Source: Saccharum officinarum (taxonomy: Eukaryota; Streptophyta; Magnoliopsida; Poales; Poaceae). Taken from it: 64,000 bases of DNA. Made by a program: the position numbers and the translations under genes. The stretch is from NCBI GenBank assembly GCA_020631735.1, contig CM036179.1:28449063-28513062 (forward strand). Direction: 5' to 3'. Each line of letters opens with the position of its first letter. Positions within the stretch are counted from its first letter, which is position 1. The notes under the pieces were generated by a model, which was not told where the DNA came from, did not search any database, and saw only the letters and a program-made list of their open reading frames with translations. Below, piece by piece: positions 1-10,921 of this stretch.

Positions 1-3000
1 TCGGTGAGCCGCGCGAGCCCTTCTCCGGCGAGCTCGAGCTCACCGGAGCTCGCGGGGTGTCGGCTCCCCTGTTTCGGTCACTGACCGCGGGGGCCCACCG
101 TCAGCGTTGCGCGCGCAGGCAGGGGCGCTGAGCGGGCCGAGCGCGCGGGGAAAAACGTTGTGGGCCGAGTTCGTTTCCGGGCCGGCCCAATCGTCCGAAG
201 TGAAAATGAATTTTTATTATTTTGATACTGATTGTTGTACTAGTTGGAAAAATAGGAATCTAGGGTTTTAGTGATCCAAAAATCATGAAATAAATTTTGT
301 TAGAATCTATTGGATGTGTAGTATTTTAGAAAAATATGGATCTGGCATGAGATGTTTAAATTCTGTAAGAATTTATTAGATCCTTTAAATGTGTTTTGGA
401 TTGCATGCAAAGTTGCTTAATTTATAACTTGAGCTGTAGTGTTCCATAAATTATGAAATTTGGTGGGTAGGTTACTCTATGCTAGTCCTAGCTATGGTAA
501 AAATTTGGGCATCAGTGCTTAAGTAATTTTCAAGTTATAAGGCTATCATTTTATTCTAGGAAATAATTGAAGTAATTTTTATAATTTTTCTACATGTGCA
601 ATGTTATTGTAAATTTTTGGAGAATGTCTTGGTATCTTAAAGTGTCTAAGAAAAATATGAAATCTGTTGTTTGACACTTTTCAATAGGGTTTCCTAATTA
701 TGCAAAAATCAGCCTTATTAGCTTGTGAATTTTGTGTAGGGAGTTTCTGTGAATAAAACTTGTTCAAATTTTTACTGTGGTCTCTTTTTGGGTCAGAGAG
801 TTCCCTGTAATTTTTGTAGAATTTTAGGAGCAGTTTATATTTATGTTTAAAATTCCACTTAATTACTTAAGTAAATTAAGAAATGGGTTTAAATAAATGT
901 TCTAGGTGGGCACACCTTACTTTCTGGTGTCTTTGTGATATTTGTGAACTTGTAGTAGCATTAGTTTGGTTTTAGAGAATGTTTGCCACCTCAATAAATA
1001 TTTAACCTTTGTAATTTAGGTTTTCTGGACAGCTAAGTAGTAATTCTAAATTTGACTTTGATAAAATTGGTTGCTGGACAACCTGTAAATACCAAAGTTG
1101 GAGTAAACTTGATGAACTAGCTTGTGTTAAAATTTGGAAGCATTTGACTTAGTAGTTTGAGAGTTACTGTTGTTTCTTGTGGCAGTTCAAAATCTGCTAC
1201 TCTCTGTTTTGGAGAGGACAGATTCTGGAACTTGTGAAGTTTGACATGGAAAACTTAGGAGTTTGGAGTTGAGGTCTGAAAATGAATTGTAGTGCATTTC
1301 TTAGGCTTTCCAGATTGTCTTAGATCATATCTTTTGAAATTATAAATCTCCAGTTGTGATAAAAACACGTAGCTGCTGTCCAGAATGCTTACTGTGGTGT
1401 TTTGCTGATTGTTATGGTGAGATATCTTTATCCTAAGACATGCTACTTTTGTAATTGTTAGGTGTTAGGGCCTTAACTGAGGATGAGCAGCTTTATCTTA
1501 GGTTAAGTAGATTAGGTGAGTACTTCTCTACTAGAGAAGAGATTTGCACGTACTAGTAAAATAACTTAAATAGAGTATTTTATTCTGAAATGCATTTCAT
1601 TCCGAGCATGTTGCACCCATTTATGCATCCATTATATTTATTGTGCATTCATGCAATAGGTGCACCGGAGGGGTGACACTCCTCGAATTCGAGCCAGTAA
1701 TTCCGGAGGAGAGCCAGGAGCAGCAGGAGCCCGAGGAACCAGCCGGCGACGAAGCTCTGTCAGAAGGTCTACCCGAGTGCCCTGACCACAGGCCTGTAAC
1801 TTTTCTGAAAGGCAAGCCCCGGTGCATGCTGAACCTACTGATTTATAAATTAATCTTGAGTACTTCTAATTGTTTACTGCATTAAGTTGTAGGAGTTATA
1901 TGAAAACACTTGTTGCATTATACCTGTCCTTGTCCAGATATCGTACTTAATCCTATATTAGGTTTAGGCACGTGTCAATGCTTAGCCCTGCTTAGTACGG
2001 TAGAAGTCGGGTGATTTCCGGTCATCCGCGAGATGTAGGAAGGAGTCGCGAATGGCTTATGGCTATCGTGATGGAACCATGCTTAAAAATGAAATCGAGA
2101 CCGGACGGGAATTCGATAGTACAGCCGCAAGACACTTCACGTCTTGGGTGTGGAGCTATGCCCGTCTGAGTCGTTTAAGGACCGATTCGCTGTACGTCCT
2201 TGAGTCATGTTGAACGCAGTCTAACACTTAGTTGGCCGGATAAGTCGTTCCGACCGCGAAGCCGAGTAATGTGGTTCAGGCCGGGAATCGAATGGTAGGT
2301 TGCTTCTTGGAGGAGAGAAAGGATGTGCTTGGGGACATTGGCATGAGACCAAGGGGGGTTAGAGTCCCTATCACCTGGCAGAGTGTCGCCCTTGGGGTCG
2401 CGACATTATTCGGACCCGCGATTCCTGAATCATATGAAACGGTGGCCTGTGCGACCCTGGCAGGGGTCTGCACGGTGAGTGTTAGAAATACCCCTCCAGC
2501 TGGATAGGAATTCGATTCGAATCGCCGTCGCTCCCGGTTAGTGAGCACTTGACTTGAGCAGCGGCAACGTAGAACTCATTAAATGAACTGGTGGTTAAGG
2601 GAATGATACAATGTTGCCATAATGATATACCTGCTATGGATATAATAATCATGTTGTTTGATTATAATCAAGTGTATGTTTAGTACAGGTGCTAAGATAG
2701 ATGACAGGTAAATGCTAAAAATAATTGCTAGTACAGGTTATAAGAGTTTCAACTACTTATGCCTTTATGCAAAATGTGGTGTCAGCTAGCCTCTTGTGTA
2801 AGCCTTGCATAATCCTTGGTGTCACTTTATTTCTGGTTTTCGACGGGTAAGTCTAGCTGAGTACATTCCAGTACTCAGGGTTTATTCCCTCCTGTTGCAG
2901 ATGACATGCTTTATCAGGGATTCTGCAAGACGTGTCTCCACCCTGCGGGTGATGATGACTAGATCACAAGGGCGTGATCGTCTTTATGTACTTTCCTCAT

Positions 3001-3314
3001 GCTTTTGCGAGATGTCGATCATCCAGACTGGCAGTATTTAATTAACTAATGTGTGTGTTATGCTTCCGCTACTTTCAAACTTGGTTTGTAATATTTGCTA
3101 CTCCGTGGTGTAAACTTATTTCTGGACTTCTTGCGAAATGTATCGTATGATGTTGTATGTTGAATGATGCGATCCTGGTTGTAAGCAGTTTGGTTTGAAA
3201 TCCTTCGTGATTTCGATTGACTACCGGGATTATATGGGCTCAAGTTTGAAAATTTGAGCGCTTCGGTGCTTGTTTTCGTACTTGTGCTCTTATAATTTGG
3301 TCGGTTCTGTTACA
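1..3314 (+). repeat. Tail of a chromovirus-type long LTR (element E), cut by the window start
   Basis: This stretch aligns by eye, with moderate divergence, to about the last 3.7 kb of the two 5.2-kb LTRs at 13521-18759 and 23147-28365. It ends in TCTGTTACA at 3306-3314, the same terminus as those LTRs. It is followed directly by ATAACCC, which belongs to the 3' internal region of Sirevirus A (compare ATAACCCTTAG near 45918 in element C). The LTR therefore inserted into A. Whether it is a solo LTR or the 3' LTR of a full element lies off the left edge. It is the most diverged of the three family copies here, which makes it useful for comparing substitution patterns. Confidence 0.85.
1462..2962 (+). 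other. Split exon-like reading frame inside LTR E (copy 1)
   Basis: Three exon-like blocks can be seen. Block A (1462-1515) lies between TTGTTAG and the donor AG|GTGAGT and reads LTEDEQLYLRLSRL. Block B (about 1637-1815) follows CATGCAATAG and includes GVTLLEFE, LPECPDHRP and FLKGKPRCMLN. Block C (2901-2962) follows the acceptor CCTCCTGTTGCAG, reads DDMLYQGFCKTCLHPAGDDD and ends in TAG. In this copy block B has one base fewer just after its acceptor than the D copies, which breaks the A-to-B frame. No start exon was identified. I do not recognise the protein. See the counterpart at 16892-18404. Confidence 0.45.
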
Positions 3315-4162
3315 ATAACCCTTCTAGTGAGGTGTGAAGAAGCTTGCCCTTGGATCAAACCGAAGTATTTTATTTATGCAAGCAATCTAGGTTGAATCAT
3401 AAACTTGATCCTCACCCCATATTTCAACATGATAATCTATCTAAAGTTAGCTCCTTGTGGTCAATTGGTGCCAAAGGGGGAGAAATTATTGTTCACAAAG
3501 ATAGAACTCAAAGAGGAAGAAGCACAAAGGGGGAGAATTGATAAAAGAAGGGGATCAACTAAAATTTTGAGCACACAAGTAGGGGGAGCAAGCTCTTAAA
3601 CATGATTGTTGCATTTCTATGTGCACTTCATATGTATGATGCATAGTTATGCATTTCTTTTTCTCCGATACTTTGCTTGTGTGGTGACTTGCTAGTATAA
3701 TTTGAATGGTATATCGAGGTACTAGCATGAATAGGAAGTAGTTAGATTTTTCTTGCTTCATGTTTTTCAAAGTGGTACTAGAGCCTTGTTTATAATGTTG
3801 ATCTCACGAGGTTTCTAGTTATGTTTGTGTTTTTCCAAGTGGTATCTAACTACACAAGGTGCTAAGATTGTGTTTATCGCTACTCCGATGGTATCACGCT
3901 TCAAAGGTCTATAATCTCAAACACTTAGCACCTATTGGTAGTCAATGCTCCTATATTTTCCTATCTAACATGTATGCTTTCAAAATCCAAACATATAGCA
4001 TACATGTAGGGGGAGCCATTGCTATCAATATGAATTCATGATCACATGTCCATAATTCTTACACATGGTAATATACTTGGACAATGTGACATGGTTTCAA
4101 TCAACATTTTATCATAATATCTTTGTGAAAGGTTTGTCACCAATTACCAACAAGGGGGAGAT
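3315..4162 (+). mobile_element. Sirevirus A, 3' internal region with repeated polypurine tracts
   Basis: This non-coding segment lies between the inserted LTR E and the 3' LTR of element A. It carries several AGGGGGAG tracts: near 3474 (AAAGGGGGAGAA), 3528, 3580 (GTAGGGGGAGCAAGC), 4006 (GTAGGGGGAGCC) and 4152 (CAAGGGGGAGAT). The last one abuts the LTR and is the working polypurine tract. Repeated polypurine tracts before the 3' LTR are a known Sirevirus trait. The text parallels 45910-47340 of element C. The short ORFs here overlap these tracts in conflicting frames and are not genes. Confidence 0.75.
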
Positions 4163-4464
4163 TGAAAGTCCTATGTTTGGTGTTGGTAATTAGTGACAAT
4201 GCCTAAGTACTAATCCTATGCCTAAGTTGTATGTAGCATATGAGGATTAGTACATTCCAAGGTTGGTGGCAAGATGGACATGGTGATCATGATGGCCACA
4301 CTTGGATTTGGACGCAACCCTACGTGCTCAAGGCAAAGGTATATGCTTAAGGGTTGTGTTTTAGTAACCAAGACACGGATTCAGGCATTTTCGAGAAGTT
4401 GAAACGACTATTTTCCACTACGCTGGAAGTCCGGAAAAGAAACGGAGGCGAACGGAGGTCACAG

Positions 4465-4920
4465 AGGTGACCGGACGCTGAACCGGACGCGGTCCTTACA
4501 TGACCGGACGCGTCCGGTCAGTGTTCAGTGTCTGCGCGTTTTTCAGTTTGATGATCGGACACGAAGCGTGTCCGGTCACAGTTGATCGGACGCGTCCGGT
4601 CGTTCAGGGAGCTTACTGGACTGTAACAGGACGCTGGCACTGTCGCGTCCGGTCACTTTCTTCAGCGCGTCCGGTCATTGTTTCGTTGAGCGCTGCTCAG
4701 GTGACCAGCGCGTCCGGTCATTCACGGGACCAGCGCGTCCGGTCGTCTCCAGCGCGTCCTGTATGTGCGATGAGCACGTCCAGTCGTTGCTTCGCAGTTA
4801 GCCGTTGGGCGATCGGTGCGTCCGGTCGTTTGGACCAGCGCGTCCGATCAGTACTTCGTGAGTTAGTCGTTGGGCGACCGGCGCGTCCGGTCAGTTGGAC
4901 CAGCGCGTCCGGTCACCGCG
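4465..4920. repeat. Palindrome array in LTR A
   Basis: Many full or half copies of ACCGGACGCGTCCGGT are packed into about 450 bp, upstream of the TATA box. The copy TGACCGGACGCGTCCGGTCA at 4501-4520 is a perfect 20-bp palindrome. Most later copies keep only the GCGTCCGGTC half. The long ORF across the array is a by-product of repeat periodicity, not a gene. Palindromic GTCCGGT-type motifs in LTRs are an established Sirevirus feature. A regulatory role is inferred. Confidence 0.8.
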
Positions 4921-4967
4921 ATTTCGGCTGTTTAAGTTTCTAACGGCTCTATTCAAAGGGGTACGTC

Positions 4968-4975
4968 TATAAATA
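4968..4975 (+). promoter_or_regulatory. TATA box of LTR A
   Basis: TATAAATA lies just downstream of the palindrome array. The identical octamer occurs at the same relative place in the LTRs of B (31695-31702, minus) and C (40857-40864, 48721-48728), which supports it as the element promoter. Confidence 0.7.
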
Positions 4976-5901
4976 CTCGTTGGCCGGCTCAAGGCTCCAC
5001 CTCTCGAACATTTGACATACTTGTGAGCACTTTGAGCTAAGCAACTCCCCTCCCACTCATCTCTCTTGCTTCTTTGCATATTCAAAGTGAGATTGAGTGA
5101 TCCAAGTGCATTTGCATTGTGAGATAGCATCTAGTTGGCACTTGGTGGTTGATTTGCTGCGGGATTCTTGTTTCTCTTGGTGGTTGCCGCCACCTAGACG
5201 GTTTGGAGCAGCTTGGAGGCGTTGGCAAGAGTTGGTGATTGTTCTTAGCCACCTCCGGTGATTGTGAGGGGTTTGTGCCTACCTCAGCGAAGCGCCAAAG
5301 GCAACATTAGTAAATTGCTTCGTGTCATTGCAACCTTTTGCCATTTGGTAGGTTCTTGTGGTGCCTTTTTGAGAGGCTCGGTGTGAGACCGATTAGCCAT
5401 CGAACCACGTGGTGAAGAGGGACACAACGGGGACTAGCGTGCCGGCAAGCACGTGAACCTCGGGATAAATCTTTGTGTCATCATTCTTATTGTGTTTGAT
5501 CGATCCCGGTGGTTGTATATTGTGGTATTCATCTCTTGATCATATTGATTGGTTGGCTCAATACTTCGCCCCTCGGTGATATCCTCCTAACTCTCTCTTG
5601 TATTAATTTCTTAGTTACCTTGCTAGCTTGTTAGTGTAACTCTTAGCTTGTGTAGCTATCTAGCTTTAATTGTAGTTAAATTGTGCGGTTTTGTCTTGTG
5701 CGGTTGAGTGCAAATATATTAGAATTATGAATTGGTTATGTGGCTTGCAAACACCCCATAGGCTAAGCAAAACTCGTATCTCGCTATTTGTTATATTGGT
5801 AAACTTGTTTAGCTTATCTTTATAGAAAGTTTTAAAAGGCTATTCACCCCCCTCTAGCCATCAAGACCTTTCAAGGCTATAGCGGTGTCCTGAGTCTGCC
5901 T

Positions 5902-7578
5902 CTATAGCTGAAGCTCCTGTCGCTCCTGTGCCTGGGTCAGCCTCTCAAGAATAGCCACCATGGCTAGGTCTGAGCGGGAGGCTGAACCAGAGCCACCGGC
6001 CTCGTGGTCGTGAGGCCGAGGAGACCGATACCTGGGGATGGGCTGATAATCCTCATCAGTGCTGTCAGAGGCCTCATCCTCAGCTATATCAGCGGGCTGA
6101 GCATCTAAATCTGCAAGCTCTGCCTCAGCAAGACCCTGTACGGTCGCGTCCTGCTCAGCCGCTGTTTTAGGCACCTAAGGTCTCTCTCTCTATCCTGGTA
6201 CAGGGGCTTGCTCTCTCGTAACTGAAGCCCATAGCTGACGGATATCATACTCAGGAAAAGCAGTGGTAGTATCAGATATCTTAGCTCTAATCTCTGCAGG
6301 AAGCTCAAGGGCAGATCTGATGATGAAGCAAATCCAATGAGCATAGGGCAGCTGACGGTGTCCCTTGAAACCCTCTGCCAGGGTGTCCTCCATCTCACTA
6401 AGCATAAGATCCCAAATGTCAAAAGGTGTCTGTGAGAGGAGGTGGTGAACAACCCATAGCTGCATCCTGGTCAATCCCTCTCTGTAACCAAGCTTGGGAA
6501 GAAGAGTACGCCTGACAATAGCATCCAGAACTCGGGCAAGCGGTGTCAAACTGGCAGGTGTGCGACGAGACCCTTCGCCAAAAGGCTCATGGAAGCAGGG
6601 TCGGATCAGATCTGTAGGTGGCACAGTACTGCCATGAGGGTGTCTAGGTGGAGCTGTCTGACCGAAACAGAGCTGGTGGATCTTCGTGTCTGAAGCTAGG
6701 AGTCTCAAAATCTCCCGCACTCTTGTGCTGTACAGTCTGCGGTCACGACCTTGGAATGCAAAGTGTATGAACTCATGGGCCAGATCAATCCATAGTGAAG
6801 CATAGAACTCCCTAACCCAAGTGCCACAGTATGCACCTGTCCGTCCAAGAAAATCTGACAAGCTCGGTAGAAAGGACAGGTGCGGACGAAGCTGCTCACC
6901 CACTACCTCAACAAGTGACTCAATGCGACAGACCCTCTATGGTCGAAAGGCAATGCCACTGTCAACATAAGCTCTGTAGAAATCCTCCTATAGAGGAGTA
7001 TAGAAACCCTCTGAAGCTTTGGAGTCCCTCTGAGGTGGGAACCACCGGCTGACCTCAACAAATCTCAACCCTTGCACCTGACGTGCTGTAGCACCTCTCA
7101 AGTCATAGTGCTCGACAGGGGGTGAACCTCTAACCCTGGGAGGTGGATGTCCTCCACGACGCTGGCCCTCTGGCCTAGGAGTCACCTGAGCTCGTGTGCG
7201 TGTGGAGCGACGACGCGGTGGAGTCTGAGCTGGCTGCCCCTCTGTCCCCTCTGGAGCCTCTGCAGGTGGATCGACTGACATACCATCTGCATCCTCTGTC
7301 ACCTCTGTGCCCTCAGTGGCCTCAGTAGCCTCTGTACCAAGTTGTCGATCTTCAAGATGAAAGCGACGCTCGCCAATGCGTATACCACTGCTCCTGCCTC
7401 CCCTCTCTGCCTGCTCTGCTGCATCTGCAACTGCCTGAGCTATCTCTGCATCTGTGAGGGTCTTCTTCTTCTTTCTGGCCATAATCTTTATGCGCTTGCC
7501 ACGCGCAACCTCAGACAGACGAGGAGGACTGTCGTCCCCGTCACTAGGAGCACCACCAGCGTTCTTGCACCGAACCAT
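5902..7578 (-). pseudogene. Extra ORF downstream of pol in Sirevirus B (putative plant transposon protein type), broken by stops
   Basis: From the ATG at 7578 a single frame runs to 5902, about 559 codons, broken by in-frame stops at 6988-6990, 6937-6939, 6190-6192 and 6175-6177. The N-terminal third is basic and low in complexity: ARKKKK near residue 33, a TEATEGTEVTE stretch, then an RRRSTRTR segment. The middle contains WVREFYASLWIDL, a region rich in TSRVR-like spacing, and LGYREGLTRMQLWVVHHLL. This resembles the family Pfam calls putative plant transposon protein (Transposase_32), but I cannot run the search. An ORF between pol and the 3' LTR is typical of Sireviruses, where it is often called env-like. 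I see no signal peptide or membrane segment, so env is not supported. All four stops are TAG, consistent with CAG to TAG decay, which is inference. Confidence 0.6.
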
Positions 7579-9213
7579 GCTGTCAAACTATCGGGAATCC
7601 TCTGAAAGATGATGAACTATCACTCAAGAGTCTTGGCCTCAATCCGTATCCGCAGGCTTGGCCTCGGATTCAATAACTGAACAGCAGTCACCCCGACACA
7701 TCGACAGACTCGCTGAAAAGATGGAATAGATGGATCTACTATAAGAAACATATATAATCTAAAAGGTACGAAATCCTAAGGATAGCAAGCATATAAGATG
7801 AGATGTGAATCGAACAGCGAAGGCTACCTCGGATCGACGAGAACTCGGTGATGAGTGAGATGACCTAGTTTCGCGAGATTTCCCGAACACACCGGATGAC
7901 TCGCGGAGAAGATGTCACGCGGAGACACCTTGACGACGAACGACCGCAACGAAACCCCGCGAGATTAGGGCTAGGGTTAGGGCACGCTCGGAGGCGGTCG
8001 CGGTGACTGTGATGGAGGAGCTGGCGAGGCCTAGGGTTTTTGGCGCGGGCCTACAGAGGCAGAGCACGGGCGAGACGCAGGCGAAGGTGGCGCGCAAGGG
8101 CAGCGCAGACGGCGCAAAGCTAGGGCGGTGCGCGGCTAGGGCAGTGCAGGCGGGCGGCGCGTGGACGGCAGTGCGGGCGGGCGGCGCGCGGACGGTCAGC
8201 GATGCGCGCGGTGGCTCAGCGCGGCGGAGGAGGACGGTGGGAAGGAGAAGGCACGGGCACGGCGGCGCTTGGCAAACTAGGGCATAGTCTCGGCGAGTTG
8301 GACACGGCGGCGGGCGGATGAGAAAGAAAACGGATCGAAGACGAAAGCTTAAGAGAGGACTCAGATCCGCTCGGCACGCACTGACCGGACGTGGTGGTCA
8401 AATGACCGGACGCGGTGGTGCAGCGTCCGGTCACACTCTAGTAAGCTCCTGGAGCGACCGGACGCGTCCGGTTAGGACTGACCGGATGCGGACAGAGTCC
8501 GATCGAGGGTTACCCGGGAAAGTCATCGCGAATGACCGGACGCGGTGGTGGTTACCGGGACCGGACGCGGTGGTCAAAAGCAGCGCGTCTGGTTCAGCGT
8601 CCGGTCACTAGATCAGGAGATGGTCTTCTGGATGACCGGACGCGCTGGTGGTCGCCGGGACCGGACGCGGTGGTGAAGCATCACTGCGTCCGGTGCAGCG
8701 TCCGGTCCAGCGTCCGGTCACTGTTTTTTGCCCTTCTTCATTCCGAACTTCGACGCGACTTCTCCCAATCAAGTTCCAATTCAAAGAGACACAAATAAAC
8801 ACCTATTGGAACATGATATGAGTGACCTCACTCAAACCCTCAAGTTTCTTAAAATAGTTTGCCTTAGGCTAATATTATTTTTAGGAAAATAGGCAACAAA
8901 CACCCGAGGAGCAACGTATGGCCATGCAATAGAGTTTTTGAACCCTTGGGAGCATCAAAATGCTCTCTCTACCCATGGACGAACACAGAGGTTGCTCAAA
9001 GCCAAACCGAAAAGAAACGACAAAGCAACAACCATGTAAATGCAATGCAAAACAAGTAAGTAAAGCTAGATTGCTTGTCAAGTTTGATCCACGATTAGGC
9101 TTCTTCACTCCTCCAAAGGAGGGTTATCGTAACCGTATTAGCCAAGCCCTAGATGCATTGCGGGTAATTAAACATGACATATAATACAATGCAATGCAAG
9201 GGACAACACAAGC
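7579..9213 (-). other. Spacer between RNase H and extra ORF of Sirevirus B, with a GC-rich leader
   Basis: Read on the minus strand, this 1.6 kb passes from AT-rich sequence (9210-8730) through a palindrome array (8725-8380) and a GC-rich stretch rich in CCGCC (8330-7920). It then reaches a plausible leader intron: donor GAG|GTAGCC near 7827 and acceptor TTCTTATAG near 7742, followed by the ORF ATG at 7578. The arrangement resembles a promoter plus 5' leader and suggests separate transcription of the extra ORF. I see no clear TATA box. Small ORFs here are low-complexity by-products. Confidence 0.45.
8380..8725. repeat. Internal palindrome array upstream of the extra ORF of B
   Basis: Repeated ACCGGACGCGGTGG and GCGTCCGGTC half sites, plus a near-complete ACCGGACGCGTCCGGTT copy at about 8457-8473. 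They are the same motif class as the LTR arrays but lie inside the element, between pol and the extra ORF. It is not an LTR: no TGAAAG or CTTTCA termini, primer site or polypurine tract border it. Confidence 0.7.
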
Positions 9214-9507
9214 TCATTTTTTAAAGTTGCTATAGTCAAGCACATTGAGTTCACTTCTCAACCTACAAAAGGTAGCTTCATCCAAAGGTTTAGTGAAGAT
9301 ATCCGCTAATTGATTTTCACTTCTTACACCTTCTAGTGATATATTATTTTTAGCAACGTGATCTCTTAGAAAGTGGTGGCGGATATCAATGTGCTTGGTG
9401 CGAGAGTGTTGTACCGGATTATTAGCAATTTTAATAGCACTTTCATTATCACATAAAAGTGGCACCTTTTCAAGAACAATTCCATAGTCTAGGAGGGTTT
9501 GTTTCAT
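9214..9507 (-). pseudogene. RNase H C-terminal part of Sirevirus B
   Basis: The frame reads KQTLLDYG, DNESAIKIANNPVQHSRTKHIDIRHHF, then QLADIFTKPL and a final stop. These are the conserved end of Ty1/copia RNase H, which degrades RNA in the RNA-DNA hybrid during reverse transcription. DNESA provides an active-site Asp. The frame differs from the preceding segment (9504-9914) because of an indel within the AAG-CCAQILY region near 9530, so the polyprotein is broken here. Confidence 0.85.
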
Positions 9508-9914
9508 GTATAAAATTTGTGCACAACAAGCCCCGCGGCAATGTATTCCGCCTCGGCGGTGGACAAAGCCACACTATTTTGCTTTTTAGATGACCAAGAT
9601 ACTAAAGACCTTCCAAGCAAATGGCTCCCTCCGGATGTGCTTTTTCTATCAATTTTGCAACCGGCATAATCCGAATTGGAATAGCCAACTAGTTGGAATC
9701 TAGCTCCTTTGGGATACCAAAGACCAATGCTTGGGGTGTGCTTAAGATATCTTAAGATTCTTTTTACGGCACTTAAGTGAGGTTCTTTAGGGCACGCTTG
9801 AAAGCGAGCACACATGCACAAACTAAACATGATATCGGGCCTAGATGTGGTAAGGTACAACAAACTACCAATCATAGAACGGTAGAGTTTGATCAACCGG
9901 TTTACCTCCCTCAT
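9504..9914 (-). pseudogene. RT thumb / RNase H N-terminal part of Sirevirus B
   Basis: Contains LYRSMIGSLLYLTTSRPDIMFSLCMCARFQA, then ILRYLKHTPSIGLWYP, the copia SDYAGCKIDRKSTSG block with the first RNase H Asp, and WSSKKQNSVALSTAEAEYIAA with the conserved Glu. It joins the upstream RT segment only through a frameshift near 9905 and the downstream RNase H through another near 9530. Most residues are preserved, so the breaks are late indels in an otherwise good pol. Confidence 0.85.
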
Positions 9915-10320
9915 CTAGATCGAGATGTCCATTAGATGGCATTGGGGTCTTGATTGGTTTGCATTCTTCCATCTTGAACCTTTTGAGAAGATCCTTGGTA
10001 TACTTTTCTTGAGAGATGAAAATCCCTTCTCTCATTTGCTTGACTTGAAAACCAAGGAAGAATGTGAGCTCACCAATCATAGACATCTCGAACTCCTTCG
10101 ACATCAATTCACCAAATTCCTTGCAATATTCTTCATTTGTTGATCCGAAGATGATATCATCAACATACACTTGACAAATGAAGATCTCCCCATTAAGCTT
10201 CTTGGTGAAAAGTGTGGTGTCGACCTTCCCAATGGTGAAGCCCTTCTCAATGAGGAAGTCTCGGAGGCGCTCATACCACGCTCTAGGGGCTTGCTTGAGC
10301 CCATATAGCGCCTTGGACAA
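9865..10320 (-). pseudogene. Reverse transcriptase core of Sirevirus B, part 2
   Basis: Begins LSKALYGLKQAPRAWYERL and contains the polymerase catalytic box FICQVYVDDIIFGS, followed by FEMSMIGELTFFLG and the YTKDLLKRFKM block. It is in the same frame as 10351-10809 and is cut off from it only by a TAA at 10351-10353, after QPPGF. It ends early near GKPVDQT because of a frameshift. Confidence 0.9.
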
Positions 10321-10350
10321 CCTATAAATGTGATTAGGATATCTAGGGTC

Positions 10351-10809
10351 TTAAAACCCGGGAGGTTGATTAACATAGGCTAGTTCATTTATGAAGCCAT
10401 TTAAGAATGCACTTTTCACATCCATTTGATATAGTTTCATATCATGATGTGATGCATATGCAAGGAGGATACGAATGGCTTCAAGTCTTGCAACGGGTGC
10501 AAAGGTCTCTCCAAAATCAAGACCTTCAACTTGAGAGAACCCCTTTGCAACTAGTCTTGCCTTGTTCCTCACAACTACGCCTTGGTCATCTTGCTTGTTG
10601 CGGAACACCCACTTGGTTCCAATGACTCTTGCCCCTTTAGGATGCTCTTCAAGTGTCCATACTTGATTTCGGGCGAAGTTGTTCAATTCTTCATGCATAG
10701 CATTCACCCAATCCGGATCTTGAAGAGCTTCTTCTACATTCTTAGGTTCAACACAAGAGACAAAAGAGTGATGTTCAACAAAAGAGGCAAGCTTTTGAGA
10801 TCGAGTCAT
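10351..10809 (-). pseudogene. Reverse transcriptase fingers of Sirevirus B, part 1
   Basis: Contains [46 protein letters not shown] and [12 protein letters not shown], whose Asp is the first RT catalytic Asp. This is the usual Ty1/copia RT N-terminus. The frame is offset from the integrase ORF upstream, with the break near 10810, and ends at an in-frame TAA. Confidence 0.9.
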
Positions 10810-10921
10810 TACTCCCTATGATGAGATCTTGTGGATGAGCTTGAAGTAGAGGTGAGTTTCTTCTATCAACCACTTGAGGAGGTGGATGGGGAGCATCAAC
10901 ATCTTGTGTTTGTGCCTCAGC

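Larger units (their letters stand above)
4163..5873 (+). repeat. 3' LTR of Sirevirus A
   Basis: A 1711-bp LTR that begins TGAAAGTCC, right after the polypurine tract, and ends GACCTTTCA. It contains a dense ACCGGACGCGTCCGGT palindrome array (about 4465-4920) and a TATA box (4968-4975). Its last 40 bases (CTATTCACCCCCCTCTAGCC) match the ends of the LTRs of B and C. The 5' LTR of A is not in the window, so age and target duplication cannot be judged. What follows (5874 onward) is coding sequence of element B on the minus strand, so A sits inside B. Confidence 0.85.

Noticed and set aside
4465..4920. CRISPR-like array
   Set aside because: Repeats are irregular in spacing and length, lie in an LTR of a plant retrotransposon and have no unique spacers.
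4500..4943. 147-codon ORF in LTR A and similar ORFs in LTR C (40227-40770, 48091-48634)
   Set aside because: They are made of the palindrome repeats, recur in both LTRs of C and have no domain; the open frames follow from GC-rich repeat periodicity.
7579..9213. A solo LTR in element B, suggested by the palindrome array
   Set aside because: No TGAAAG or CTTTCA termini, primer site, polypurine tract or duplication border it.
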